Below, piece by piece: positions 33,883 through 41,202 of a stretch of 64,000 nucleotides of DNA (within the stretch, counting starts at the first letter, position 1; every line of letters begins with the position of its first letter). Position numbers and translations under genes: made by a program. The DNA comes from CAVWTN01 sp963757945 (GTDB taxonomy: Bacteria; Vulcanimicrobiota; Vulcanimicrobiia; Vulcanimicrobiales; Vulcanimicrobiaceae): positions 744,001-808,000 of the forward strand of contig CAVWTN010000001.1 in NCBI GenBank assembly GCA_963757945.1, read 5' to 3'. Under the pieces are notes generated by a model. It was not told the origin of the DNA. It saw only the letters and a list, made by a program, of their open reading frames with translations, and made no database searches.

Positions 33883-34220
33883 GGTGCCTTCCTCCTGTGA
33901 TGCTTACCGGTGATTTCGATATCGAGACGGTCGAGAGCGGCGTTCCAAAACGCCTCCTGCGCCTCGAGCCAAGAACTCGCCGCGTGCATGGCCTTGGGTT
34001 CGAGCCTGCAACGGTGCACGCGGCCTACGATGTCGCGATGGAGTACGCCGGAATTTTCCAGGACCTTGAGGTGCTTGGTGATTGCGGGCGCCGAGATCGG
34101 GAATCCGGCGGCGATCTCCCCGACGGTCATGCTCCCCCGCGCGAGACGCTCGACGATGCGACGGCGCGTTGGATCTCCCAGCGCCGAGAACACGCGATCG
34201 AGCTTCACACTGTTAACCAT
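33879..34220 (-). CDS. ArsR-family winged-helix repressor
   Basis: 113 residues from ATG 34220 (MVNSVKLDRVFSALGDPTRRR). The winged helix shows MTVGEIAAGFPISAPAITKHLKVLENSGVLHRDIVG, typical of ArsR/SmtB repressors. There is no cysteine metal-site motif, so a metal sensor is unlikely. Its start codon lies inside a perfect palindrome (34212-34229), suggesting it represses its own operon, which continues into the AHSA1-VOC gene through an ATGA overlap. Confidence 0.92.
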   Translation of the reverse strand: MVNSVKLDRVFSALGDPTRRRIVERLARGSMTVGEIAAGFPISAPAITKHLKVLENSGVLHRDIVGRVHRCRLEPKAMHAASSWLEAQEAFWNAALDRLDIEITGKHHRRKAP

Positions 34221-34229
34221 GCGGTTAAC
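34212..34229. promoter_or_regulatory. Palindromic operator at ArsR start
   Basis: GTTAACC-ATGC-GGTTAAC, perfect 7-bp arms and 4-bp spacer, covers the ArsR start codon. A similar half-site (ATAACCAT/ATGGTTAT) lies at the start of the second ArsR gene near 55000, so this is a likely autoregulatory site. Confidence 0.7.
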
Positions 34230-34256
34230 TATACACGGGCGCGCGAGCGCCGTCAA

Positions 34257-34782
34257 GGCATACCTCAGGGTCGATTAATGCGTGCCTAGCGACGCATCGA
34301 CGACCGGCCACTCAGTGCGATGTAGGCATTCCGAATGTAGATAATGGTGGTATTTAGGTGCGGTTTTGCATGTAGATGGACTATGTGCAAAACGCACTCT
34401 TGTAGGGGGGCTTTCGTACCATGTAAATTGTTGCCCAGCTACCCTGGATCGCCGGAACAACTCTCATGCGCCTCGGACGCTTCACGCGTTCGGCCGGACG
34501 ATTTCCGTCAACGCTCTGCGATAGCGATCCCTTCACGATGACCCGCGAGAGACCAGGTGTCCGCAAGAGCGTTCCTGAGCAGAAGCGTCCATTGCGCTCG
34601 CCGGAGGGTCGGGCCCAGCGATGCTACTCTCGTGAGCGCCGCGCGAAACCGATCGCACGGCGCTTTGCATGCGGCCGGCGCCGCCACGCGGCTCGCGCAA
34701 AATCCGGCGCGCGCCGCTCTTCGACGCGCACCGCACGACTATACACCCTGAGCTGAAGGATGCAAGAAATGAGTTCGCACCG
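34257..34782. other. Regulatory region upstream of the hydrogenase operon
   Basis: About 525 bp without a recognisable protein gene. The part around 34320-34440 is noticeably more AT-rich than the surroundings. It contains the inverted repeat at 34358-34397 and, close to the operon, a possible -10 box TATACA at 34740-34745. A GAAGGA ribosome site at 34755-34760 precedes a tiny ORF (34769-34792) that overlaps the first hydrogenase gene. Confidence 0.45.
34358..34397. promoter_or_regulatory. Inverted repeat upstream of hydrogenase operon
   Basis: Arms GTGCGGTTTTGCA (34358-34370) and TGCAAAACGCAC (34386-34397) are complementary except for one extra base, with a 15-nt centre, in an AT-richer patch. 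It may be an operator or a stem-loop; no T-run follows on the plus strand. Confidence 0.4.
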
Positions 34783-34792
34783 ATGCTGTTGA
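34769..34792 (+). other. Seven-codon ORF (possible leader peptide) before the hydrogenase operon
   Basis: ATG AGT TCG CAC CGA TGC TGT TGA encodes M-S-S-H-R-C-C. It has the best ribosome site in the area (GAAGGA, 8 nt away) and its stop overlaps the start of the NuoE-NuoF fusion (ATG 34783) by 10 nt. It may couple translation or sense cysteinyl-tRNA. It could also be chance. Confidence 0.3.
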
Positions 34793-36483
34793 CCGAACAG
34801 GAAAAAGCCAAGGCGTTCATCTCGCGGCTTGCCGAGAAGCATGCCAACCAGAGTTCAGCGCTGATCCCGATCCTGCAAGCCGTGCAAGCGGAATACGGCT
34901 TCGTCTCAGAGTTCGCGATGCAATACGTCGGCGATCTCCTGGGGATTTCCGCGGCGAGGATCTACAGCGTCGCGACGTTCTACCAGTTCATCAACACGAA
35001 GCCGAAGGGCAAGTTCATCATCCGTCTCAGCCGCGACATGTCCTCGGTCATGAAGGGTGCGAAGCTCATCGCGCGGCAGCTCGAGAACGATCTCGGCATC
35101 AAATTCGGCGAGACGACGCCCGACGGCATGTTCACGCTGGAGTGGACCAGCTGCATCGGCATGAACTATCAAGCGCCGGCGATGATGGTCAACAACGAAG
35201 TCTTCTCGAACCTCACGCCGCAGCGCGTGCATCGCATCCTCGAGGAGTGCACCGAGGGCTTCCGCTCGCGCCGGCCGGCGGTCGGCAGCGTCGGCGACAC
35301 GTTCACGAACACGCTCACGTACGCCAATCACCAGCCAAACGCCGGTTTGAAAAAGGCGCTCGCGCTGACCCCGAGCGAGGTCATCGCCGAGGTGACGGCC
35401 TCCGACATCCGCGGCCGCGGCGGCGCCGGCTTTCCGACCGGCACGAAGTGGAAGCTGGCGGCGGCCGCTCAGAGCGATATCAAGTACGTGATCTGCAACG
35501 CCGACGAAGGCGAGCCGGGGACGTTCAAGGACCGCATCATCCTCACGCACCATGCGGACCTCGTCTTCGAGGGGATGACGATCGCCGCGTACGCGATCGG
35601 CGCGCGCGAAGGCATCATCTATCTGCGGGCGGAGTACACGCACGTCCGCACCCAATTGGAGGAAGTGCTCGCGGCGCGGCGCGAGGCGAAGCTGCTCGGC
35701 AACGGCATTCTCGGCAAAGCGGGCTTCGACTTCGACATTCGCATTCGCATGGGCGCCGGCGCCTACGTCTGCGGCGAGGAGACCGCGCTCCTCGAGTCGC
35801 TCGAAGGGCGTCGCAGCGAGCCGCGCAACCGCCCGCCGTATCCGGTCGAGTCCGGCTTCAACAACCGCCCGACCGTGGTGAACAACGTCGAGACGCTGGC
35901 CTCGGTCTGCATCATCCTCGACCGCGGGTCACGCTGGTTCACGAGCATGGGGACCGAGCACTCCAAGGGGTTCAAGCTCTTCAGCGTTTCCGGCGACTGC
36001 ACGCGGCCCGGCGTGTACGAGCTGCCCTGGGGCGTCTCGGTGGAACAACTCCTCGCGCTGGTCGGCGGCGAAGGGGCGAAAGCCGTGCAAGTCGGCGGCT
36101 ATTCGGGATATCTCGTGCCGCCGAGCGAGTTCAAACGAAAGCTCGCGTACGAGGACCTGGGCCTCGGCGGTTCGGTGATCGTCTACGGTCCCAAACGCGA
36201 TCTGCTGGAGGTCGCGGAGAACTATCTCGAGTTCTTCGTCGAGGAATCGTGCGGCCAGTGCACCCCTTGCCGCGACGGGAATCCAAAGCTGCTCGAGGGC
36301 GTGCGGCTGCTCCTGAAGGGGACGTGCTCGACGCGCTACCTGAACGAACTGATCAGTCTCGGCGAAACGATCGAGCGCGCGTCGAAATGCGGGCTCGGTC
36401 AATCCAGCCCAAAAGTGCTCTTAGCGGTCTACGAACATTTCCAGGATGAAATCATGGCACGCCCGATCGGAGCGGCTCGCTAA
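34783..36483 (+). CDS. hydB: [FeFe]-hydrogenase NAD(P)H-linked subunit: NuoE-NuoF fusion
   Basis: 566 residues. Residues 1-160 are NuoE/HydC-like (MLLTEQEKAKAFISRLAEKH, YSVATFYQFI). The family's [2Fe-2S] ligands are mostly gone: Ser83 and Ser88 replace the first pair, Cys124 remains, and Asn128 replaces the fourth. Residues about 185-566 are NuoF: FMN/NADH loops GRGGAGFPTG (211-220) and NADEGEPGTFKDR (239-251), GAYVCGEETALLESLEG, and a [4Fe-4S] site at Cys490, Cys493, Cys496 and Cys536. The extra ferredoxin domains of Thermotoga HydB are absent. It should oxidise NAD(P)H and pass electrons to HydA, encoded 1 bp downstream. The start is chosen because MLLTEQEKAK matches NuoE N-termini. Confidence 0.9.
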   Translation: MLLTEQEKAKAFISRLAEKHANQSSALIPILQAVQAEYGFVSEFAMQYVGDLLGISAARIYSVATFYQFINTKPKGKFIIRLSRDMSSVMKGAKLIARQLENDLGIKFGETTPDGMFTLEWTSCIGMNYQAPAMMVNNEVFSNLTPQRVHRILEECTEGFRSRRPAVGSVGDTFTNTLTYANHQPNAGLKKALALTPSEVIAEVTASDIRGRGGAGFPTGTKWKLAAAAQSDIKYVICNADEGEPGTFKDRIILTHHADLVFEGMTIAAYAIGAREGIIYLRAEYTHVRTQLEEVLAARREAKLLGNGILGKAGFDFDIRIRMGAGAYVCGEETALLESLEGRRSEPRNRPPYPVESGFNNRPTVVNNVETLASVCIILDRGSRWFTSMGTEHSKGFKLFSVSGDCTRPGVYELPWGVSVEQLLALVGGEGAKAVQVGGYSGYLVPPSEFKRKLAYEDLGLGGSVIVYGPKRDLLEVAENYLEFFVEESCGQCTPCRDGNPKLLEGVRLLLKGTCSTRYLNELISLGETIERASKCGLGQSSPKVLLAVYEHFQDEIMARPIGAAR

Positions 36484-36484
36484 C

Positions 36485-38371
36485 ATGTGTAGTGACGTCA
36501 TCACCCTCGACCCCGCAGCGCCGGCCGCCGACCCTTCGATCTCCGTCACCGTCACGATCGACGGTACCGATGTGACGGTTCCCTCCGGAACCTCGATCCT
36601 CGACGCGGCCAAGACGATCGGCCTGCGCATCCCGACGCTCTGCGCCCATCCGGATCTGCGCGCGGTCGGCGTCTGCCGCATCTGCGTCGTCGAGGTGGAA
36701 GGGCAGCGCAATCTCCAAGCGGCCTGCACCTATCCGATCAACCGCCCGATCACGATCGTGACGACGAGCCCGGCGGTCCGCAAGGCGCGACGCCACGTCA
36801 TCGACTTGCTGCTCGCCAATCACCACGGCGATTGCAACACGTGCAAACGCAACAGGAACTGCGAGCTGCAGGCGCTTGCGACGGAGTACGGCGTCGGCTC
36901 CTTCCGCTTCGGCCAGCCGGCGGAGGCGAAGTACGCGATCGATCGCTCGAGCGGCTCGATCGTTCGCGACATGAACAAGTGCGTGCTCTGCCGGCGTTGC
37001 GTGCGGACCTGCAGCGAATTGCAAGACGTCGGCTGTCTGACGATCGAAGGCCGCGGCCCGAAATCGAAGACGACCACGTTCGCCGACAAGCCGCTCGCGG
37101 CGGTGACCTGCATCAACTGCGGCCAGTGCATCAACCGCTGCCCGACGGGAGCCCTGACCGAGGTCGACCAAACCGACGAGGTCTGGGCGATGCTGGACGA
37201 TCCGACGAAGCACGTCGTGATCCAGACGGCGCCGGCGCCGCGCGCCGCGATCGGCGAATGCTTCGGCCTCGAACCCGGCACCGCGGTCACCTTCGAGATG
37301 AACACCGCGATCAAGCGCCTCGGCTTCAACGGCGTGTTCGACACGAACTTCTCCGCCGACCTCACGATCATCGAGGAAGGGACCGAGCTGCTGCTGCGCC
37401 TTTATCAGGCGCTCGTCGGCAAGGATGCGACGGTCAAACTGCCGCTGCTCACGAGCTGCTCGCCGGGCTGGATCAAGTACATCGAACACTTCTACCCCGA
37501 CATGCTCGCGCATCTCTCGACCGCGAAGAGCCCGCAGCAGATGTTCGGGACGATCATCAAGACCTATTACGCCGCGAAAAAAGGCCTCGACCCGAAGGAC
37601 ATCGTCTCGGTCGCGTTGATGCCGTGCACGGCCAAGAAGTTCGAATGCAACCGCCCCGAGATGTGCGACAGCGGTTACAAGGACGTCGATTTCGGGATCA
37701 CGGCCCGCGAACTCGCGAAGATGGTTCGCGAAGCCGGCATTGATTTGCCGAAACTGCCGAAGTCCGATTTCGACGATCCGTTCGGCCTGCCGACCGGTTC
37801 CGGCGTGATCTTCGCGGCGACCGGCGGCGTGATGGAGGCCGCGTTGCGCACCGTGCTCGAACTCGTGACCGGCAAGCAGGTCGAGAATTTCTACGCGCAC
37901 GCCGACATCGTCCCCGTGCGCGGCTTCGAAGGGATCCGCCTGATCGAGTTGCCGATCGCCGACGTCGGCCCCGTCCCGGACTTGCTCAAGCATCTGATCC
38001 CCGATTTCGAATGGCTGCGGGGTGCGACGCTGCGCGTCGGCGTCGCTCATGGGACCGGGAACGCGCGCAAGGTGATGGACGACATCAAGAACGGCGGCCC
38101 GTTCAGCACCTGCCACTTCATCGAGATCATGGCCTGCCCCGGCGGGTGCCTGGGCGGCGGCGGACAGCCGATTCCGACGAGCCCCGAGATCAGGGCGAAG
38201 CGCGCGAAGGCGATCTACGGCGAGGATGCGAGCTACGAGGTTCGCAAGTCGCACGAGAACCCGCAGATGCTGAAAATCTACGAGGAGTTTCTGCCGGAGG
38301 GGCCGTGCAGTCACAAGGCCCACGAACTGCTGCATACGAGCTACACGCCGCGCGGCAAGTTCATCTCGTAA
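36485..38371 (+). CDS. hydA: [FeFe]-hydrogenase catalytic subunit, group A, M3 type
   Basis: 628 residues. Order: [2Fe-2S] domain (Cys53, 64, 67, 81); His-Cys3 [4Fe-4S] site (His113, Cys117, 120, 126); two [4Fe-4S] ferredoxin motifs (Cys166-176 and Cys209-219); H-cluster domain; C-terminal small-subunit-like segment. H-cluster motifs are TSCSPGW (323-329, Cys325), MPCTAKKFE (379-387) and EIMACPGGCLGGGG (547-560), supplying all four cysteines. Ser326 replaces the cysteine that normally relays protons to the active site. With the NuoE-NuoF partner it should reduce protons with, or oxidise hydrogen to, NAD(P)H; whether ferredoxin is also used (bifurcation) is uncertain. It lies 1 bp after the previous stop and 19 bp before hydG. 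Confidence 0.95.
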   Translation: MCSDVITLDPAAPAADPSISVTVTIDGTDVTVPSGTSILDAAKTIGLRIPTLCAHPDLRAVGVCRICVVEVEGQRNLQAACTYPINRPITIVTTSPAVRKARRHVIDLLLANHHGDCNTCKRNRNCELQALATEYGVGSFRFGQPAEAKYAIDRSSGSIVRDMNKCVLCRRCVRTCSELQDVGCLTIEGRGPKSKTTTFADKPLAAVTCINCGQCINRCPTGALTEVDQTDEVWAMLDDPTKHVVIQTAPAPRAAIGECFGLEPGTAVTFEMNTAIKRLGFNGVFDTNFSADLTIIEEGTELLLRLYQALVGKDATVKLPLLTSCSPGWIKYIEHFYPDMLAHLSTAKSPQQMFGTIIKTYYAAKKGLDPKDIVSVALMPCTAKKFECNRPEMCDSGYKDVDFGITARELAKMVREAGIDLPKLPKSDFDDPFGLPTGSGVIFAATGGVMEAALRTVLELVTGKQVENFYAHADIVPVRGFEGIRLIELPIADVGPVPDLLKHLIPDFEWLRGATLRVGVAHGTGNARKVMDDIKNGGPFSTCHFIEIMACPGGCLGGGGQPIPTSPEIRAKRAKAIYGEDASYEVRKSHENPQMLKIYEEFLPEGPCSHKAHELLHTSYTPRGKFIS

Positions 38372-38390
38372 ACATTGCGCGGAGGCGCTC

Positions 38391-39788
38391 ATGACCGTGA
38401 CGACCACGTTTGACATCGACGAAGCGCCGATCTGGGAGAGCCTGGCGAGCGCAGGCGTCGCACCCGACCCTGCCCGGATTCGAGAGATCTTGGCGAAGGG
38501 CCGCGGCATGAAGGGGCTCGACGCGGACGACATCGTGCCGCTGATGGCCCTGCGCGACCCCGAGCTGATCGCCGAGCTGTTCGACACGGCGCGCTTCGTG
38601 AAGGACAACATCTACGGGCGGCGCCTGGTGATCTTCGCGCCGCTGTACGTTTCGAATCTCTGCTCGAACGAATGCCTCTACTGCGCGTTCCGCGTTCGCA
38701 ACAAAGAGGTCGTACGGCGGGCGCTGAGCCAAGGGGAGATCGCGCGAGAGACGCGCGTCCTGATCGACCAGGGCCACAAGCGCGTCTTGCTCGTCGCCGG
38801 CGAGTCGTATCCGAGGGGCGGCCTGCAGTACATCCTCGATGCGATCGAGACGGTCTATTCGGTCAAAAACGGGAACGGCGAGGTTCGCCGCGTCAACGTC
38901 AACATCGCGCCGCTCACCGTCGCAGAGTTCGTCGCGCTCAAAGGCGCGCACATCGGCACGTATCAGTGCTTCCAAGAGACCTACCATCACGAGACCTACG
39001 GCAAGGTCCACGTCCTGGGAAAGAAGGCCGATTACCGCTGGCGCCTGCAGGCAGTCGACCGCGCGATGAGCGCCGGGATCGACGATTGCGGGATCGGCGC
39101 GCTTTTCGGCCTGTTCGATTGGCGCTTCGAGATGCTCGCGCTCATGCAGCACATCCGCCACCTCGAGTCGGCCTTCGGCGTGGGGCCGCACACGATCAGC
39201 GTCCCGCGCATCGAACCCGCGACCGGCTCCGCCTTCTCCGACGCTCCTCCAAGCCCGGTCGACGACCTCAGCTTCCGGAAGATCGTGGCGATCCTGCGTA
39301 TCGCGGTCCCGTACACCGGCATCATCATGTCGACGCGCGAGACCGCCGAAATGCGGCGCGAGACGTTCGCGCTCGGCGTCTCGCAGATCTCCGGCGGGAG
39401 CCGCACGAACCCCGGCGGGTACGCCGAGGCCGCCCGCGACGACACGAGCCAATTCTCGCTCGGCGATCACCGCTGTCTCGACGAGGTGGTCTGCGACGTC
39501 GCGCAGCTCGGCTACGTGCCGTCGTTCTGCACCGCGTGCTATCGCTTGGGGCGAACGGGCGCCGATTTCATGGATCTGGCCCGGCCGGGCGACATCAAGC
39601 ATCATTGCGACCCGAACGCCGCTTCGACGTTCCAAGAATACCTGATGGATTACGGCACCGACGAATCGCGCGCCGTCGGAGAACGCGCGATCGAAGTGTC
39701 GATCGCCGGCATGGACGAACAGACGGCGCGCTATTCGCGGGTGATGGTCGCCAAAGTCAAGCAGGGCAGACGTGACGTCTACCGCTGA
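38391..39788 (+). CDS. hydG: [FeFe]-hydrogenase maturase HydG (radical SAM tyrosine lyase)
   Basis: 465 residues. The radical-SAM cluster motif CSNECLYC (Cys91, 95, 98) sits in a ThiH-like barrel. The C-terminal second cluster site is CTAC with a third Cys 22 residues later (in KHHCDPNA), as required for HydG to turn tyrosine into CO and cyanide on an iron-cysteine complex. QISGGSRTNPGGY and the FQETYHHETYG block are characteristic and distinguish it from ThiH. GGAGG precedes the ATG. It is the first of the maturation genes, directly after hydA. Confidence 0.96.
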   Translation: MTVTTTFDIDEAPIWESLASAGVAPDPARIREILAKGRGMKGLDADDIVPLMALRDPELIAELFDTARFVKDNIYGRRLVIFAPLYVSNLCSNECLYCAFRVRNKEVVRRALSQGEIARETRVLIDQGHKRVLLVAGESYPRGGLQYILDAIETVYSVKNGNGEVRRVNVNIAPLTVAEFVALKGAHIGTYQCFQETYHHETYGKVHVLGKKADYRWRLQAVDRAMSAGIDDCGIGALFGLFDWRFEMLALMQHIRHLESAFGVGPHTISVPRIEPATGSAFSDAPPSPVDDLSFRKIVAILRIAVPYTGIIMSTRETAEMRRETFALGVSQISGGSRTNPGGYAEAARDDTSQFSLGDHRCLDEVVCDVAQLGYVPSFCTACYRLGRTGADFMDLARPGDIKHHCDPNAASTFQEYLMDYGTDESRAVGERAIEVSIAGMDEQTARYSRVMVAKVKQGRRDVYR

Positions 39789-39798
39789 AACGGTCTAA

Positions 39799-41202
39799 GT
39801 GCGCACCGAAACGGACCAGCTCGGCGCGCGCACTTTGCCGGACGATTCCCTGTACGGCATCCACACGTTGCGGGCGCTGGAGAACTTCCCGCTCTCCGGG
39901 CGCCGCGTCCATCCCGGGTTGATTCACGCCTACGGACTCGTGAAACTGGCGGCGATCGAAACCGTCCGCGAACTCGGCGGGTGGAGCGAAACGCCGGAGC
40001 GTGCCGGCGCGCTCGAGCGCGCGTGCACGGAGCTTGCCGAGGGGAATCTCGATCGCCACATCGTCGTCGACGCGCTCGCGGGCGGCGCCGGGACGAGCCT
40101 CAACATGAACGTGAACGAGGTGATCGCGAACCGCGCGCTGGTACTGCTCGGGCTCGCGCCCGGCGAGTATCAGACGATCTCGCCGCTCGACGACGTCAAC
40201 CGGCGCCAATCGACGAACGACACGTACCCCACGGCGCTCAAGCTCGCGGCGATCCGCGGGATTGGGCGGCTCGAGGAGCGGCTCGTGCGCCTTCAGGAGA
40301 GCTTCCAGGCGCAGGAGCAGCACCTGGCGGCGATCGTCAAGGTCGGCCGCACGGAATTCCAAGACGCCGTGCTCACGACGCTCGGCCGCGAGATGGGCGC
40401 CTATGCCGAAGCGATCAACCGCGATCGCTGGCGCGTCTACAAGTGCGTCGAACGGCTGCGCGTCGTCAATCTCGGCGGCACGGCGATCGGAACGGGCCTC
40501 GCCGCGCCGCGCGCGTACATCTTCCGCGTCGTCGAACGCTTGCGCGAACGTTCGGGGATCGGCTTCGCGCGCGCCGAGAATCTCGTCGAGGCGACCCAGA
40601 ACGCCGACGTGTTCGTCGAGGTTTCGGGGATGCTGAAGGCGTGCGCCGTCAGCCTCATCAAGATCTGCGGCGATCTGCGCCTGCTCTCGTCGGGCCCGGC
40701 CGCCGGGCTCGGCGAGATCCGGCTTCCCGCGCGCCAAGCCGGTTCGAGCATCATGCCGGGAAAGATCAATCCGGTCATTCCGGAAGCCGTGACGCAAGCG
40801 GCGCTGATGGTCTGCGCGCACGACCAAGCGATCGCCTCGGCGGCGAGCCTCGGCTCGCTCGAACTCAACGCGTTCATGCCGCTGATCGCGGACGCGCTGC
40901 TGACGAGCATCGATCTGCTCGCCGGCGCATGCGACATTCTCGCCCGCCTGTGCGTCGACGGCATCGAGGCCGACGCCGAACGCTGCCGGGAGAGCGTCGA
41001 GGCTTCGACCGCAACGGCGACGGCGCTCGTTCCGGCGCTCGGTTACGACGCCGTCGCGCGTCTCGCCGCCGAGGCTGCGGCGAGCGGCAGCGGCATCCGC
41101 GAACTCGCCGTCGGCGGCGGCTTGCTCGATGCCGCGGCCTTCGACGCGCTGATCTCTCCCGCGGCCGTCTGCCGCCTCGGCAGCCCCGACGGCCCGGCAT
41201 GA
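39799..41202 (+). CDS. Aspartate ammonia-lyase-like protein within the H-cluster maturation operon
   Basis: 467 residues of the aspartase/fumarase superfamily. The signature GSSIMPGKINPVIPE (near residue 310) with the catalytic loop serine is intact, as are the substrate-binding regions TSLNMNVNEVIANRA and the STNDTYPTALKLAAI block. True aspartases release ammonia and fumarate from aspartate. It lies 10 bp after hydG and its stop overlaps hydF by 4 bp (ATGA), so it is a full member of the hydrogenase operon. Aspartase-like genes occur in hyd operons of other bacteria too. A role in supplying ammonia for the H-cluster's bridging amine is plausible but inferred. Confidence 0.9.
   Translation: MRTETDQLGARTLPDDSLYGIHTLRALENFPLSGRRVHPGLIHAYGLVKLAAIETVRELGGWSETPERAGALERACTELAEGNLDRHIVVDALAGGAGTSLNMNVNEVIANRALVLLGLAPGEYQTISPLDDVNRRQSTNDTYPTALKLAAIRGIGRLEERLVRLQESFQAQEQHLAAIVKVGRTEFQDAVLTTLGREMGAYAEAINRDRWRVYKCVERLRVVNLGGTAIGTGLAAPRAYIFRVVERLRERSGIGFARAENLVEATQNADVFVEVSGMLKACAVSLIKICGDLRLLSSGPAAGLGEIRLPARQAGSSIMPGKINPVIPEAVTQAALMVCAHDQAIASAASLGSLELNAFMPLIADALLTSIDLLAGACDILARLCVDGIEADAERCRESVEASTATATALVPALGYDAVARLAAEAAASGSGIRELAVGGGLLDAAAFDALISPAAVCRLGSPDGPA

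Noticed and set aside
36452..38611. 719-codon minus-strand frame
   Set aside because: Antisense of hydA, with no motifs of its own.
39981..41198. Upstream extension of the hydF frame
   Set aside because: It runs in an alternate frame of the aspartase gene; the HydF start is at 41199.
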